DNA of 64,000 nucleotides from Epinephelus fuscoguttatus (taxonomy: Eukaryota > Chordata > Actinopteri > Perciformes > Serranidae). The stretch spans positions 3,090,501-3,154,500 of the forward strand of contig NC_064773.1 of assembly GCF_011397635.1 (NCBI RefSeq), given 5' to 3'. Within the stretch, counting starts at the first letter, position 1; the number at the start of each line of letters is the position of its first letter. The notes under the pieces are model-generated. The model had not been told where the DNA came from. It was given only the letters and a program-made list of their open reading frames with translations, and did no database searches. Shown here piece by piece: positions 1 through 11,729 of this stretch. Both the position numbers and the translations under genes were made by a program.

Positions 1-60
1 ACTGTGGTACTGCTACTTTTATTGAAGTAAAAGATTTGAGTATCTTTTCCACCACTGCAC
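1..60. repeat. fragment of AAGTA-type interspersed repeat
   Basis: Contains GTACTGCTACTTTTATT and GAGTATCTTTTCCACCACTG, the terminal motif of a dispersed non-coding family seen many times in this window (525-790, 2015-2555, 11560-11650, 18500-18870, 28135-28260, 40600-40920, 46731-48135, 51890-52400, 58320-58470). Probably a non-autonomous DNA transposon; the superfamily is not assigned. Confidence 0.6.
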
Positions 61-524
61 TGGAGTAACTGAAAGAAGAATAAAGTTGGCTTCTTGATTT
101 TACCTCAGCACCCAGCTGTGTCTGTGAAGGCATCAGCGTCCTCTTTGTCTGTGCTGTTATTTTTAGGGCTGTACCCGACTCAGATTATTTCAGTCGAATC
201 AGATTCAGCCATTTCATACGAATATTCAGTGTTGAAGTCAATATAAAGTTTTAAAGTCTGAATGCGCCTCAGCGGGATGTTCAGTGTGACAGCAGCATTC
301 ATGTAATATAGTAACAAACTAATGCTGCTAACGACAGATCACAAATGTCCCCTGAAGTACCCTGCACAGCACACAGAGGAGCGAAGAAAAAAGACTGGTC
401 AACTTAAACAGTTTCATAATTTTAAATACTTTGCAGATTTAGATTAAAGCAAAAAAAAAAAAAAAAATAAAAATACACTATATAAATTATGATGTCCTAT
501 GAATCACTGTAAGATACCCAGTAA

Positions 525-790
525 TCAGCCTCAATCAGCTCCACCTTTACCAAATGCAACATTAAAGTGATAAACACATTAATGCATGACTATTTATAAC
601 CCAAATATATAATATACATTACTTTAAATGGGCTATTCTGAATTAGGTGTACTTTTTGATGCTAGTACCTTTATACTTTTACTTAAATCAGATTTTGAAC
701 ACAGGACTTTTACTTGTTACAGCATTTTTATACTGTTGCACTGCTACTCTCACTTCAAATAAAAGATCTGGGTACTTATTTAATACTTAA
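525..790. repeat. AAGTA-type interspersed repeat, internal part
   Basis: Shares the block AGCTCCACCTTTACCAA followed by TGCAACATTAAAGTGAT with copies near 2160 and 47460, and ends in AAAAGATCTGGGTACTT. Non-coding. Confidence 0.6.
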
Positions 791-1130
791 ACTTTAATAA
801 TAAATAAATACATTCAGCAAAATTGCCCTTTATGTACTGGGTAGTGAAATGACTATATGTAAGTGTTATTTTTGTCTACTCCGGTTACCTGAAGTGAACG
901 AAGTGTTCACATAGCACTTAAAGCACTGCATATAAATACAGATATATAAATAATAAATATAATTGTATGATAAAGAAATACTCTGTCTTCTGCTGCATTA
1001 CAGTACTACAGTAGTAATGTTACTATTAAGCTAGCTAAGCTGTAGCAACCACAAACTTTAAGCAAGCAAACAAAAAACATAAAGGTTATGATACATACAG
1101 ACAGGAAGAGAGAGTTTATATTAATCTCAC

Positions 1131-1420
1131 CTTTCTCCTTTTGTTAATGAAAGTTGTTAATATCCTTGTCGAGTAATTTCCTCTGAACTTTAGTCCACCT
1201 CCGTGTTAGCGCTAAGCTAACCAATGATCGACTTAAACTTAGCTAGCTAACATTAGCCGTTAGCTAGTTAGCTAGCTAAAACTTTCTCGGCTCTTTGTGA
1301 AAGTATTTCGGTAGTTACACCCGAAGGAAACGGACCTTCGACGGTGTACCGCTAAACTGACTGTGACTATACCAGACAGACTGAGACCGGATCGGTTTTC
1401 TGGTCAAAAGCGGTCAAAGT
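1131..1420 (-). other. candidate non-coding first exon of an unidentified minus-strand gene
   Basis: On the minus strand this block ends in GAGAAAG|GTGAGA, a good donor (GT at 1130-1129). It is preceded by a GC-richer, CpG-containing segment with promoter-type motifs. Only very short ORFs are present, so any exon here would be 5' UTR. The next exon would be beyond the left edge or in intron 1-1128, so the gene cannot be named. Confidence 0.3.
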
Positions 1421-1580
1421 CACCTCCCCGGCTTTCTATCGGCGTCTTCCGGTGGATCCGATTGGTTTGACGGTCAAAGTGTGACTGCAGTACTCTGTGT
1501 GACCACAGCCTTTAACGGGTCACCTCACGTGACAGCCCAGGGGGCGCTGTTTACAACGCAGGGGGCGGGACTTCCTTGTT
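1421..1580 (-). promoter_or_regulatory. candidate promoter with GC box, CCAAT and CACGTG
   Basis: Holds GGGGGCGGGAC (about 1561-1571), a minus-strand CCAAT (ATTGG near 1460), a CTCACGTGAC E-box near 1525 and several CpGs in otherwise AT-rich surroundings. The order fits a start site near 1400 on the minus strand. Confidence 0.35.
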
Positions 1581-2014
1581 TTACCGCCTTTTTTGAATGA
1601 TTATTTTTCAGAAAAAAATAAATAAATAGACAAAAAAGTATATTATTATTATTGTTGTTATAATATAATGTAATAATAATAATAATAATGCATACATTAA
1701 ACAGTGCGAGGGGGATGAAAACCTAGATATAATACACTTTATTTGATTTTATTAGATATAATTTTGCCAGTTATCTGAGAGGTCATAACAGCTTTCTTAT
1801 TCGTTGCTGTCTTAGAAGCAGAGTCAAGGACATTTGGTGTAAACACTCTATCCTTATGGATGTAATATTTGCCAACAAGACATAAAAGCAACTGCCAACA
1901 GACTGTAAACCTGTATTACAATTTAAAAACAAGACCATGAATGGTGTCAGTCTCTTAAAATTTAGATAAATTAACAGAGAAACTTCCACTCTACCACACG
2001 TCAGAGGGAAATAC
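1581..2014. other. AT-rich stretch with TAA triplets, no gene
   Basis: Contains short ATT/TAA runs (1650-1690). No splice-supported coding signal is seen. Confidence 0.5.
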
Positions 2015-2555
2015 TGTACGTTTTACTGCACTACATGTATCTGACAGCTGAAGTTACTTTGGGGGTCCAGATTATTGTTAAACAAAATGTAATAAGCTTT
2101 TAAATTCTAGTGTATTATTATAGATTACTGCAAAGTGTAGATATCAGTAGAACATTAGCTTTACATTTACCAGCTGCAACATTAAAATGATTAATATTTT
2201 AATAATTCTAATCCACTGAAATAATTTTTGTTATCCTGAATTGGGCCATTCTGCATAATGACTACCATCTACATTTGGTACTCTAATTATATAATTATAC
2301 CTCGCTTATTTTTGAAATTTTACTTGTATCAGAGTATTTCTTCACTGCTTTTGTTTATGTAAAATATCAGAATACATTAACGATATGCAGTGGAGTAAAA
2401 AGTATAATATTCTCCTCTGAAACAGTAGGAAAGGAAAAGTATTATGTGTTAAGTAGCACAAACTGGCTATACTTAGGTAAATTACAAGTACCTCAAAACT
2501 GTACTTAAGTACAGTACTTGAGTAAATGTACTTAGTTACTTCTCAGCACTGGATA
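2015..2555. repeat. near-full copy of the AAGTA-type repeat
   Basis: Begins TACTGTACGTTTTACTGC and ends with ACTTGAGTAAATGTACTTAG followed by TTACTTCTCAGCACTGG, with the TGCAACATTAAAATGATTAA block internally. This is one of the most complete copies in the window. Confidence 0.65.
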
Positions 2556-2712
2556 AAACATGTGATAGCAGTGTAAGTGTGTGTTTGGTGTGTTTAAGTG
2601 GTCTCATATTAACGCTCCTGTCCAAGGTCGGAGAGGGTCAATATGTGTGTGTGAGAGAGTCGCTGAATATTCATTGATTTTAAAGAACGAGTGGTCTGAC
2701 TGAGGCGATACA

Positions 2713-2715
<3 letters not shown>

Positions 2716-2745
<30 letters not shown>
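2716..2745. repeat. (GT)15 microsatellite
   Basis: Uninterrupted dinucleotide run read directly from the sequence. Confidence 0.95.
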
Positions 2746-2747
<2 letters not shown>

Positions 2748-3602
2748 TCTTGTCTGGTAGGAGGCCATTCAACTCTCTCCATGTTGATGGGGTCTGTGAA
2801 TGAAAGAATAAAGATGAGGGTGAAGGAGAGGGAGGACAGATGAAAGGAAAGACACACTCACATCCAAACAAACCTGCACCATTGTTACATCCACGCCGCG
2901 TCTCCATTGACCTTTTTAATTCTTTGTTCGTGTCTCGTCTACCTTTTTCTTCTTCTCTTTGTCCTTATGTTGTCATTGTTTCCCCTTGTTTTTATGTCCT
3001 TCCATCATTTGTTCAGTGTTTCTTCATTTAGGATCTGAATACTTCTTTCATCACTGACAACAACTGCTGTCATTAAGTTTGACAGAGTTCAATAAGTATG
3101 ACATGCAGTGACGAATATGGCAGACAAAACCAAATGACATTCAGGTTTATTACAACATGGCTGACCTCTGTTGTTACCTCATTTCCTGTTTCCTCTCTAC
3201 ATTATCCCGTAAAGGCATAAAATGCCCAAAATAATAATAAACTAGAATCACCATCCTGTGGTTGTATGACTCCGCCCACCAGTCCACCCTGTGGTTGTAT
3301 GACTCCGCCCACCAGTCCAGTGTCTCTGACAGTCTCCATCCATGTCAGTGAAAACATGGATGCTTCACACACAGAAGATCTATACAATCAGCACAGTTTC
3401 AAGATTAGAGTCACCAATTCAGTATCTGACCAAATGTCTCCCCTTCTGTTCCTGAGATATGACGTTACAACATGATGATGTCACAGTCAAGATGACCTTT
3501 GACCTTTTGACCTTCAATATTTTATCCTGTTAGACATTTGTGTCAAGTTTTGTCAAAATTAGTGTATGAATTCTTTAGTTATGGCCAAATACATATTTTG
3601 TG

Positions 3603-3617
3603 AGGTCACACTGACCT
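3603..3617. promoter_or_regulatory. perfect ERE-type palindrome in repeat
   Basis: AGGTCACACTGACCT: two AGGTCA half-sites inverted with a 3-bp spacer, the consensus estrogen response element. Occupancy is unknown. Confidence 0.55.
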
Positions 3618-3742
3618 TGAGCTTTGACAACAAAATTCTAATCAGTTTATTCTTCAGTCCAGGTGGATGTTTGTGTCAAATTTAAAGAAATTCCCTTGAG
3701 GTATTCATGAGCTATTGCGTTTACGAAAATGAAATGGATGCA

Positions 3743-3757
3743 AGGTCACACTGACCT
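3743..3757. promoter_or_regulatory. perfect ERE-type palindrome in repeat
   Basis: AGGTCACACTGACCT again, 140 bp from the previous one in the next sub-unit of the same repeat. Confidence 0.55.
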
Positions 3758-4189
3758 TTGACAACCAAAATCTAATCAGTTCATCGTTGAGTCCAAGTGA
3801 ACGTTTGTGCCAAATTTGAAGAAATTCCCTCAAAGTGCTCTTAAGATATCACATTCACAAGAATGAGACAGACCAGCAGTAACCTATGACCTAACCTAAC
3901 CTAGCTGGCCTATGACCACCAAAAAACAATTGCTTCATTGTTGACACAAGTGGACATTTGTGCCAAATTTGAAGAAATTCCCTTGAGGCGTTCTTGAGAC
4001 ATCTTGTTTACAAGGATGGGACAGACAGACATATAGGAAGAAAGTGCAAAGATAGTAGCTACTCTACACTATATTTAAGTATTTCACCATATTGTTGTTG
4101 CAAAAATACCCTGAAATATTATGATAACATTTCAAGGCAATATGGTTCCCCACTACAGCTGAGCTTTTTCTATGACAACAACAACCAAT

Positions 4190-4610
4190 CACCAAAATAA
4201 ATGTTGGCAACAGACTGCTGTTGGAATGACTCAGCATTTTAGCACTCCCGGTTCCCTTGCTTCAAAGTCAGAGGGTTTTTGGTTAGATGTCTGAAATAAG
4301 GTCTGTGGTTAAGACAAGCTTAAGAGACTGCCATGTTTTGTTCTACTACATAAAATATGTCAGTAAATACCCCACTGTAAATTTAGTAGCATTTACATGT
4401 CTTTAAAAAGGTGTTTGCTAACAAGTGGCTCAATGACGCTACAGAGCATCATCACACTGGACTTGGCTTTACAGCCTTGTTGTGGTGGTGACACTGAAGT
4501 CAAGCGACTGCAGTTCGTTCATAGCCTAACGTTAGCTTTTTACTTCTGGCAATTGCATTTAGGCTTCAAAAATGTTGTGTTCATTTGTGAAAATTATCTA
4601 ACTGAACAAA
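4190..4610. repeat. interspersed repeat shared with 42110-42840
   Basis: Matches 42110-42334 and 42675-42840 in order, for example AGCATTTTAGCA, then CTCAAAGTCAG, then GTTAGATGTCTGAAAT, TTTTGTTCTA, GGCTTTACAGCCT and TTGTGTTCATTTGTGAA. The copy here is uninterrupted and shows the pre-insertion structure of the 42-kb copy. Confidence 0.75.
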
Positions 4611-4779
4611 ATATATAAGTATCGTAAACATTAATTCGCCACAGAGCTTATGTTCTGCAATAACCCAAACCCAAATAAACCAGGGTGATGCTAACTTCTG
4701 TGTCAGCCTATAGAAAAATTAAATTTACATTTCTGCAAACCACTGATACATTACATTTGTACGTTGTAATGTAGTGGAT

Positions 4780-5100
4780 ACGTTGAAGCTTTATGTTTCA
4801 ACAACACTGTGGTTAGTGTATGGATATGTTTAGGCACAAAAACCACGTGGTTACTGTCAGAATAAGAGCATGTTTTGACTAAAATACCCAGTTTTGGGGC
4901 ACGATCCTTGCTGGAAACTAAGGTTGCAACTGTATGAGATTTTCACAATACGACAACCATTTTAGAAAATATAGCGGTTTCAGTTTATCATAGCATTACT
5001 TATATTTTTATCAGTCAGATGGGCCGCTAAAGGAATGAAAATAGAGGGTTTGTTTTTGGTTGAACAAATTTTTCAGTCATAGATAAGCAAATATACACGG
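4780..5100. repeat. old repeat, GGCACAAAAACCACxTGG type
   Basis: Contains TTTAGGCACAAAAACCACG and 'TTGCTGGAAAC', related to 5150-5310, 21990-22180, 33590-34060, 42455-42500 and 48370-48440. Diverged, non-coding. Confidence 0.5.
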
Positions 5101-5109
5101 TGTGATAAC

Positions 5110-5440
5110 CATCAGCTTATATATCATTGTATAACTTAAAACCAGTGTATCGTTGCAACCCTTCTGGAAACGCAGCAATGTCTCGTTGAAAAACAATCAT
5201 TTTTTGTGGCACTAACCTCAGACGAAAAAGTGAGGGATTGCAAACAATCACCCATGTTTTGTGGCTAAGAAGTTGCTGGAAACACGGCAATGACTCGCCA
5301 AAAAATAACCAGTATTGTTGTTTAATGGTGTTGAACAGCTGTGTGGAGCTTGGCAGGCGTCTCACCGAGGTGTCTCACCATCCACCGTCCTCCTGATGAC
5401 AAAATTAGCTCACACGTCACTTTAGAAACCTTAACATGAA
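5110..5440 (-). repeat. repeat shared (inverted) with 48150-48350 and 49380-49620
   Basis: The minus strand reads 'ACTTCATCAGGAGG...GGTGGATGGTGAGACACC...GCCTGCCAAGCT...TGTTCAACACCA', paralleling two copies near 48-49.6 kb. Also contains TTGCTGGAAACACGGCAATG-type blocks. Confidence 0.6.
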
Positions 5441-7128
5441 AGAAAGTTTGCAGAAACGTACAATGGCCACCTCTTCTGGCGACTGGGCTGCAACAAAGCA
5501 GATTACACCTGTTTATAATGATGAAACTTAAAATAAATAAATGTGATAAAGATCTGGGAGATGATTCATTTGAGATTAACGTGAGGCTGGACGAGCACAA
5601 AAGGCTGCAGTGCGACTCCATGTGAAGATAAAATGTGTTTTTATTTAAAGATCTCTATCAGGCACTATAGTTATCATCGTTATCATTAAAACATGGACAA
5701 AGCGGCTACCTGGGTCACATGGTACACAGCAGAGGTTCAGAGGAGATGGAGGACGACAAAATACCTGCAGACGACACAGTGCAGAGTACAAAGGTGTGAC
5801 AGAAAAGAAAGACTCATCATAACAACAACAATAACAATAATAATAATTATAATGGTGTTAATACATTAAAGTAAAATAAAACACATTTTCATCCATGTCA
5901 GAAATCAGTTACTGAACTTTACAGTGTTTAATTAACTCAAGGAGGAAATAAATCAGAATATCAACTAAAATCTCATCAAATACCTAAAACACATCTGTAA
6001 GAGTAAAATTAAACACGTTTTATGGTAAAGAAGCAAAATAAAGTTAAAGTTTAGATGTCACTGCAGTTCACAGCTTAGCATATGGCTTCAGATAGAAAAT
6101 CTAACATTATTCATCTCAGACAGAAAGACGACAACAGCTCGTAAAAATACACATAAATGCTACGGTGAAGCTACATTTTCTTTGGAGAGTACAAATGATT
6201 CAGGAGAAGTCCAGAGAACAAAAATAAAACACTTTATACGGCACTGAAATATTAATGATGTGATACAGAAAGAAAAACAAGAGTTGACAGCAGAAACAAA
6301 TCTGATTCATAAAAGTGTGAGTGAGCTTTTTATCATACAGGTTTCTGTTTTTATATTTGTACATTAGCTTAATGCGTTTACCTGAGAAAAAAATCTGCTC
6401 ACTTTTTCTGGATTAATTAAAATATTATCTCAGAATTATGAGAAAAAAACCCATGAAAATAAATCTTTTTAAATTAATGAGAAAACGGGCTGATCTCCTT
6501 AATTCAGAAAAAACAGAGCCGATCTTTCCCCCCAGCTGAATGCATTATGCTTCTGTGTATTTGTTTTGTTTTTGTGACACTGATTGTAACAAGTTGCTAA
6601 TTTCTTAAAAGCAAAACTTTTATCCGACTGGTTTAAAGCAAGAAAGAAAGACTAAAAGACAGAAAGAGCAAACATGAAAATGTTTTAAAGGAAATAAAAA
6701 CAATGGGAACATGAGGAGAAAGAAAGGAGAAAATGAAATAACTAAGGAGGAAAGGGATAAAATATAATCTAAGGGAGTCAGAGAAATAAGAAAGTATAGA
6801 GGATGAACATTCAAAGAAATTATTCGGTCTATTTTGTCCGGTTTATGCATTTCAATTACCGATAACACTTCCATGAGTCAAGTCACACCAACATATCCTC
6901 CTGAGACTGGAACTTCTGTTTGGTTTGCATGTTTTTTGTTTCTCCTAGCTAACTGGGATCAGTAGGACCTGATAAGTATAAAAAACTAAAAACAGCCAAT
7001 GACAATAAAGTCCCGATGTCGTCAAACGAGTACCTCCTAATTAACAGCGTCTTAGCTTGTACATTAGTCGTAAACTGACTTGGCAGAGATGGCTGCCATC
7101 TTGTTTTTATATGGATAAGTGTGTTGTG
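5441..7128. other. intergenic, no gene or clear repeat
   Basis: AT-rich sequence with purine-rich stretches (for example 6640-6800). Open frames are short and low-complexity. Nothing supported. Confidence 0.5.
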
Positions 7129-7136
7129 CTCTTATG

Positions 7137-7691
7137 TAGTGTCGTAGTCAAGACCACACCAACCGAGACCAAGACATTACCGAGACTGAGACATTATTGA
7201 GACCAGAGAGTACTGAGACCGAGACCGAGACCATATACATCGAAGGAAAATCATAACAAAACAACAAAATGTGAGTTTTTTTTCATTTAAGTTTGCTTTT
7301 AAATAAATATAACAACAAAAACAATATCTGCTCTGTTGTTGCAGAGCACAATCAAACAAATCTTAGAGTTCACACAGCCTCTCCTCCTGCCGTCTCCATC
7401 CTCTGTATATCAGTCACTCACACTGACACTGGGCAGGCAGCAGCTGCAGCTGGGGGAAATCTTTATGCTACCAATGATTTGAAGTCATTAGCTGTTTTTG
7501 AGATGGTCTTTTTCACTCTTATCAGTAAAGCACGGACAAAAAGCATCAGTGGTGGTCTCGACCGGTCTCGTTCAAAAAACCTGAGTCCGCCCAGTCCAAG
7601 ACAAGACCGAATAAAAATGCCCTCGATTCCGAGACGAGACCAAGACCCTCAAAAAATGGTCTCGAGACCAATCTCGAGTACTACAACACTA
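7137..7691. mobile_element. hAT-type non-autonomous element rich in GAGACC
   Basis: Terminal inverted repeats TAGTGTCGTAGTCAAGACC (left) and, on the other strand, TAGTGTTGTAGTACTCGAGA (right). Flanks CTCTTATG (7129-7136) and CCCTTATG (7692-7699) match 7 of 8 bases, as expected for an 8-bp hAT target duplication. The interior has GAGACCGAGACC subrepeats at both ends and no transposase frame. Confidence 0.75.
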
Positions 7692-7701
7692 CCCTTATGC
7701 T

Positions 7702-8253
7702 TCGTTCCAGGCAAGTTTCTGAGCCCGTAAGTCACCACTTCAAGTCACGACTCACGACTTCATAGTGTTCCAGGCAAGTCACGCCAAACTGTCAAAGCAA
7801 CATGGCGGACTGTGTGGGGTTTATGTTTGTTTATGATCACTTCTGTCACCATAGGTGCCTGCTCCTTGCTCATCTGAGTGAAACGGAAGAGGAGAAACGG
7901 CGCATAAGGTCACAGATGCTATTATACTTTTTATTTTATGTTATCTGTGTTTGGAAACGTATTTTGTATTGATATATTCTTGCACTGGAAACTACCTGTT
8001 AGAGCGGCTCCCAATAATGCGTTAACATTAGGGTTATTTTTTTTGTCTATTTCTCACCGTGTATCACCTGCATCAGCACCGCATCCACGGGGGCGGCCAT
8101 TGTTGTTTAGAGGAGTAAGCTAATTGGTTTAGAGGGAAGTACATCGATCTGTTACGTGTTCACGAGTGGGAAGTTACAGGTTTGACTGCCGTTCCAGTGC
8201 ACGTTCACGGGTAGAAGGTTGTAAAAACACGAGTTACAGGTTGCCTGGAATGT
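7702..8253. mobile_element. TIR element, TTCCAGGCAA ends
   Basis: Left end CGTTCCAGGCAAGTT, right end on the reverse strand CATTCCAGGCAACCT. An internal second copy of GTTCCAGGCAAGTCACG lies near 7768. It abuts the previous element directly. No clear target duplication was found, so the superfamily is left open. Confidence 0.55.
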
Positions 8254-9475
8254 GCCATTACTACCACTAGATGGCGAAAAAAGGGTCAACAAATGAAGAC
8301 AACAGGTCTAAGTTAAGAAGGATGAAGTATAAGGGTCAAGTAAACCCAAAGTGTGATGTCCTCATATGAATGAGTTTTTAATTGACTGTATCAATATACT
8401 ATGTGCACACTTTTCCTAATAAAGAGGCAAACTCTGGCTAAAAAATTGAATTAAATTGAATTTAATTAAAAAAAAAAAAACTTTATGGGGAACCTATTTG
8501 TCAGTGTTCACACGTAGACATTATAAGCGTGTGACACATCAAAAGCTCCTGATTGGCAGCCAGTGTGATGGATGATAATAATATGAGTGGGGCAATGGAT
8601 CGTTTTATTGTACGGAGCAAATTAGAACAAAGCACCGTGAAGACGACCTGCCACCAAAATAAAAGAAAAACAAACTGTCAGTAGACGGTATCATGAGGCT
8701 ACCTGTCTTATTTTTTCTTAATTCTATCTTATGTCGTGATAAGACCGATAACACACGTTATAAAATGGTACTTTGGGGTTTATGTTAGAATTTCTTGACT
8801 CACCTGGATGAAAATTTTACATATAGCTGCAATATGTAAACCTGATGAAAAAGACCAGATGATGTCTTTGAGTGAAAGAAAAGGAAAGGTAGGAAAAGAG
8901 AGTAAAAAAGGAAGACAAGAGGAAAGAAAGCAAGAAACAAGACAGTGGATGAAGTGATGATTTTACAAAGCTACATCATGAAGCTACATCAGTAGTTCCT
9001 GTTCGTCTCTCTACATTCACGGAGTCATACAACTCGTTTTACTTTCACATTTTTACTAAGATCTGTTGTGAGATTTCCTGATGCCTCTGAACGTCACATC
9101 AAGCTGTAAAATCTAACTGGAGAGCCCAAATTCACAAACACATTTTCTCTGGAGTTTGTGGTTAAGAAGGCTGTTTGGAGAACATTATCAGACATTTGCT
9201 CTTTACATTAATGAGGGCGCTGGTTCAGAGCTCCTGAGTGGATCCTGTGCAGAGAAACAGTTTGTCAAACTACTTTTTGGCTCACACAGGAAACTACCAA
9301 TGCAGGAATGGTAACACAAAAAGTCGGGGACATGAGCAAAATGTTTTTTGTCCATGTTTCTGGTCAGGGCCACAGAGGTTTATTAGGTGCAGCAATGAGT
9401 TTCAGATGAGCACCAGAGTGTATTTCATGAGCAGCAAAATATTTTGTATGTGCTCCGGATCATTTTTTTCTTCAC
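8254..9475. other. intergenic, no gene seen
   Basis: Unique-looking AT-rich sequence with an A-run at 8469 and purine-rich tracts at 8875-8945. No coding or structural signal. Confidence 0.5.
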
Positions 9476-9760
9476 AACACATCCTCACTCCGACCTCGTC
9501 ATATATCGACGTTTAGTCATGGACTTTCCACGTCCAGATACGACATGCAAGGTACCCTGTGTGTCAACGTCAGCCTGTTACATGCATTGTGTTCTTTCAA
9601 AATACACTTCTGTTTTCACAGGAAATTTACCGTTTACATATAGTCTCCTTCAAAATAAAAGCATGTATCATGCTGACATTAAGGGACGGCTTTTTTTGGT
9701 CCGTGTCTGACACCAAGTCACTGCCCAAGCGCCAGATTTCGACAACTTCAGAGTAAGACC
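9476..9760. repeat. repeat shared in inverted orientation with 61740-61915
   Basis: Shares the ordered motifs 'GTCATGGACTTTCCACGTCC', 'GGTACCCTG', 'CAACGTCAGCCTGTTACA' and 'CAAAATA' with the reverse complement of 61740-61915. The open frames here belong to the repeat and are not genes. Confidence 0.65.
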
Positions 9761-11559
9761 GGGTTGTTTTTAATGTGCAGCAGATAGTTTTTCGTTTTGT
9801 GAAAACTTCAAAAAGCGTTCTACTTTCTTTAGCAGTCGTGGCATATTTAATTTTTCAGTTTATTTTATGTAGATATGGCTTTGCATGTCAAATAAGGTGA
9901 TTCCTCTGGTTGTCTAGGAGACTATTTCAGTTTTGCACAAAAACCTGTTGCAAACTATTTAAAGACTGAGAATAATAAAACTTTGTGCACAGTATGCCTC
10001 AAGGAAAATAAAGAATACATTCATAGTTTGTTTTCAGTCAAACTTTGCAAAGTACAGGTTAAAAAAAAAGTGATTTCTACTCCCGCTCGAGTCAAAGTCA
10101 AACCAACAACACAAATCTGAGACATTCAGATATCGACACTTGTCCACGAGGAAACAAAATGTGCTACAGCAACATGAGAGTTCACCACAGAGCATCTGAA
10201 CCTGAGGAGGAAAAGATGTATTTACAACAACAGTCAGTTCACACTGAGAACAAGAGCAGCCGCACGCTTGAAGTTCGGCTGTTTCACTTTTCATTGGCAG
10301 CGACATCACTCGGCCTTGTGGCTGTTGCTAGGTGACATGTAAGTAATTTTTAGACTGTAGGGATGGCGGTGGTGGTAGGGAATTTGGAGACTTAAAGATC
10401 AAAAGCTCCCTCTGATACAAGATGAATCATGTTTGGCAATGGCAGATCTATTGTTAACTCGGCTGCGTGGCAGAAAACTAATTTAGTCTGAGCCTTTTAA
10501 AGTTTTACAACAATAATTACACTTTTTCCCAGAGTTTAAGAAGAAGACAGAATATTGTACAGGAATTCAGAAAATGACACTGAAATCTCTGTGTTTCATT
10601 GAACAAAATATTGGACATGCCGGTATATTGGTTCCCAGCACTGCTGTTCATGGCAGGCAGTATGATCAGTTGGTGTCTGGTGTGCATCACTGTCGACCGT
10701 GATGTGTTTCCGATGCTACTGTTATGACCGTACCGGCTCGAGTAACTGACAGGAAGGTGGCAAAGTGAACCCAAACTGACACAGTCATTCAAGATGACAC
10801 TAACAAGGGTTTATACGGACTCCAAAAAACAAAATATCATGTGCACCAACTGTGTTGTAAACAATACTGACTAACAAACATATTTCACGTGCCTCGTAAT
10901 GGATAAATCCAAATGTAGTGTCTTTGCCTACACACAGAAGCTGTGAAAAGATTTAATCAAAATTTAACACCACATCTGCAACACCTGCTGCTGTTGATCA
11001 GCTGCACCCAATTTAAATAGGTGTTTGTGTCGTTTCTGCTTTGTAACCAAACAGCCAATCAGATTTACAGCAGAGAAGGAAATGTTTCAGCTGCACGACA
11101 ACCTGTACAGAAACTTTCAGCTGAACCAAACATGGTGTCCCCTGTTACTTTCACCTGTGGAGAACAAGCGTCTGCAGACACTGTAAATTTAGAGACATTT
11201 TAGTGACCTGATGGTGGCGGAGTATCTAAACTGACAGGTTGAACCTGCGCTACACTTTAAGAGAAACTGCTCCTCCCCAAACAAAATGGTTCCTCTACTT
11301 TCAGCTGCTGTTCGATAGGTAAAAATAAAAAGAAGACATAATTATGAGGCCTTATTGCTTATCTAAAAACAACTCAACAAAAATACTTAAAAACAGCCCA
11401 ATTTTAACTGACAGTTAAGAGAATCAGAACTAAAAGCATTTTATATATTGTGTATAATAAAAGTCTTATGTCTATAATAAATGTTGTGGAATTAAAAGAA
11501 CAATATTTTCCTCTGAAACGCAGTGGGGTCTAATAATGGAGCAGCATGAAAAAAAAAAA
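9761..11559. other. intergenic, no gene seen
   Basis: No homology recognised. Short ORFs only. RFX-like GTTGCTAGGTGAC at 10324-10336 is too weak to call. Confidence 0.5.
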
Positions 11560-11650
11560 AAAATTAAATCAAGCACAAGTACTTCAAAGTTGTACTTAAG
11601 TACGGTACTTGAACAAATCTTATTTGTTATTTTTCTACCACTGTTTGCAG
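11560..11650. repeat. AAGTA-type repeat fragment
   Basis: CAAGTACTTCAAAGTTGTAC, then TTAAGTACGGTACTTGAAC, ending TTTTCTACCACTG. Confidence 0.6.
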
Positions 11651-11729
11651 TAAAGTAATATTTACCAAAACGCTGTGATATTTTTGACTCCTCTACACCA
11701 GAATAAATAGAAATGTGACTTGTCTTTCA

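Larger units (their letters stand above)
3243..4080. repeat. ERE-bearing interspersed repeat, long copy
   Basis: Starts CTAGAATCACC, with a 34-bp tandem duplication (GTGGTTGTATGACTCCGCCC twice). It continues as tandem sub-units of 'GGTCACACTGACCTT...AACCAAAATCTAATCAG...AAATTTGAAGAAATTCCCT'. The same family recurs at 12889-13035, 22300-22430, 23090-23540, 24957-25060 and 26130-26470. It is non-coding and each sub-unit tends to carry nuclear-receptor half-sites. Confidence 0.75.

Noticed and set aside
7293..7730. 145-codon open frame at 7.3-7.7 kb
   Set aside because: Lies almost wholly in the hAT-type element and is built from its GAGACC/GGTCTC subrepeats.
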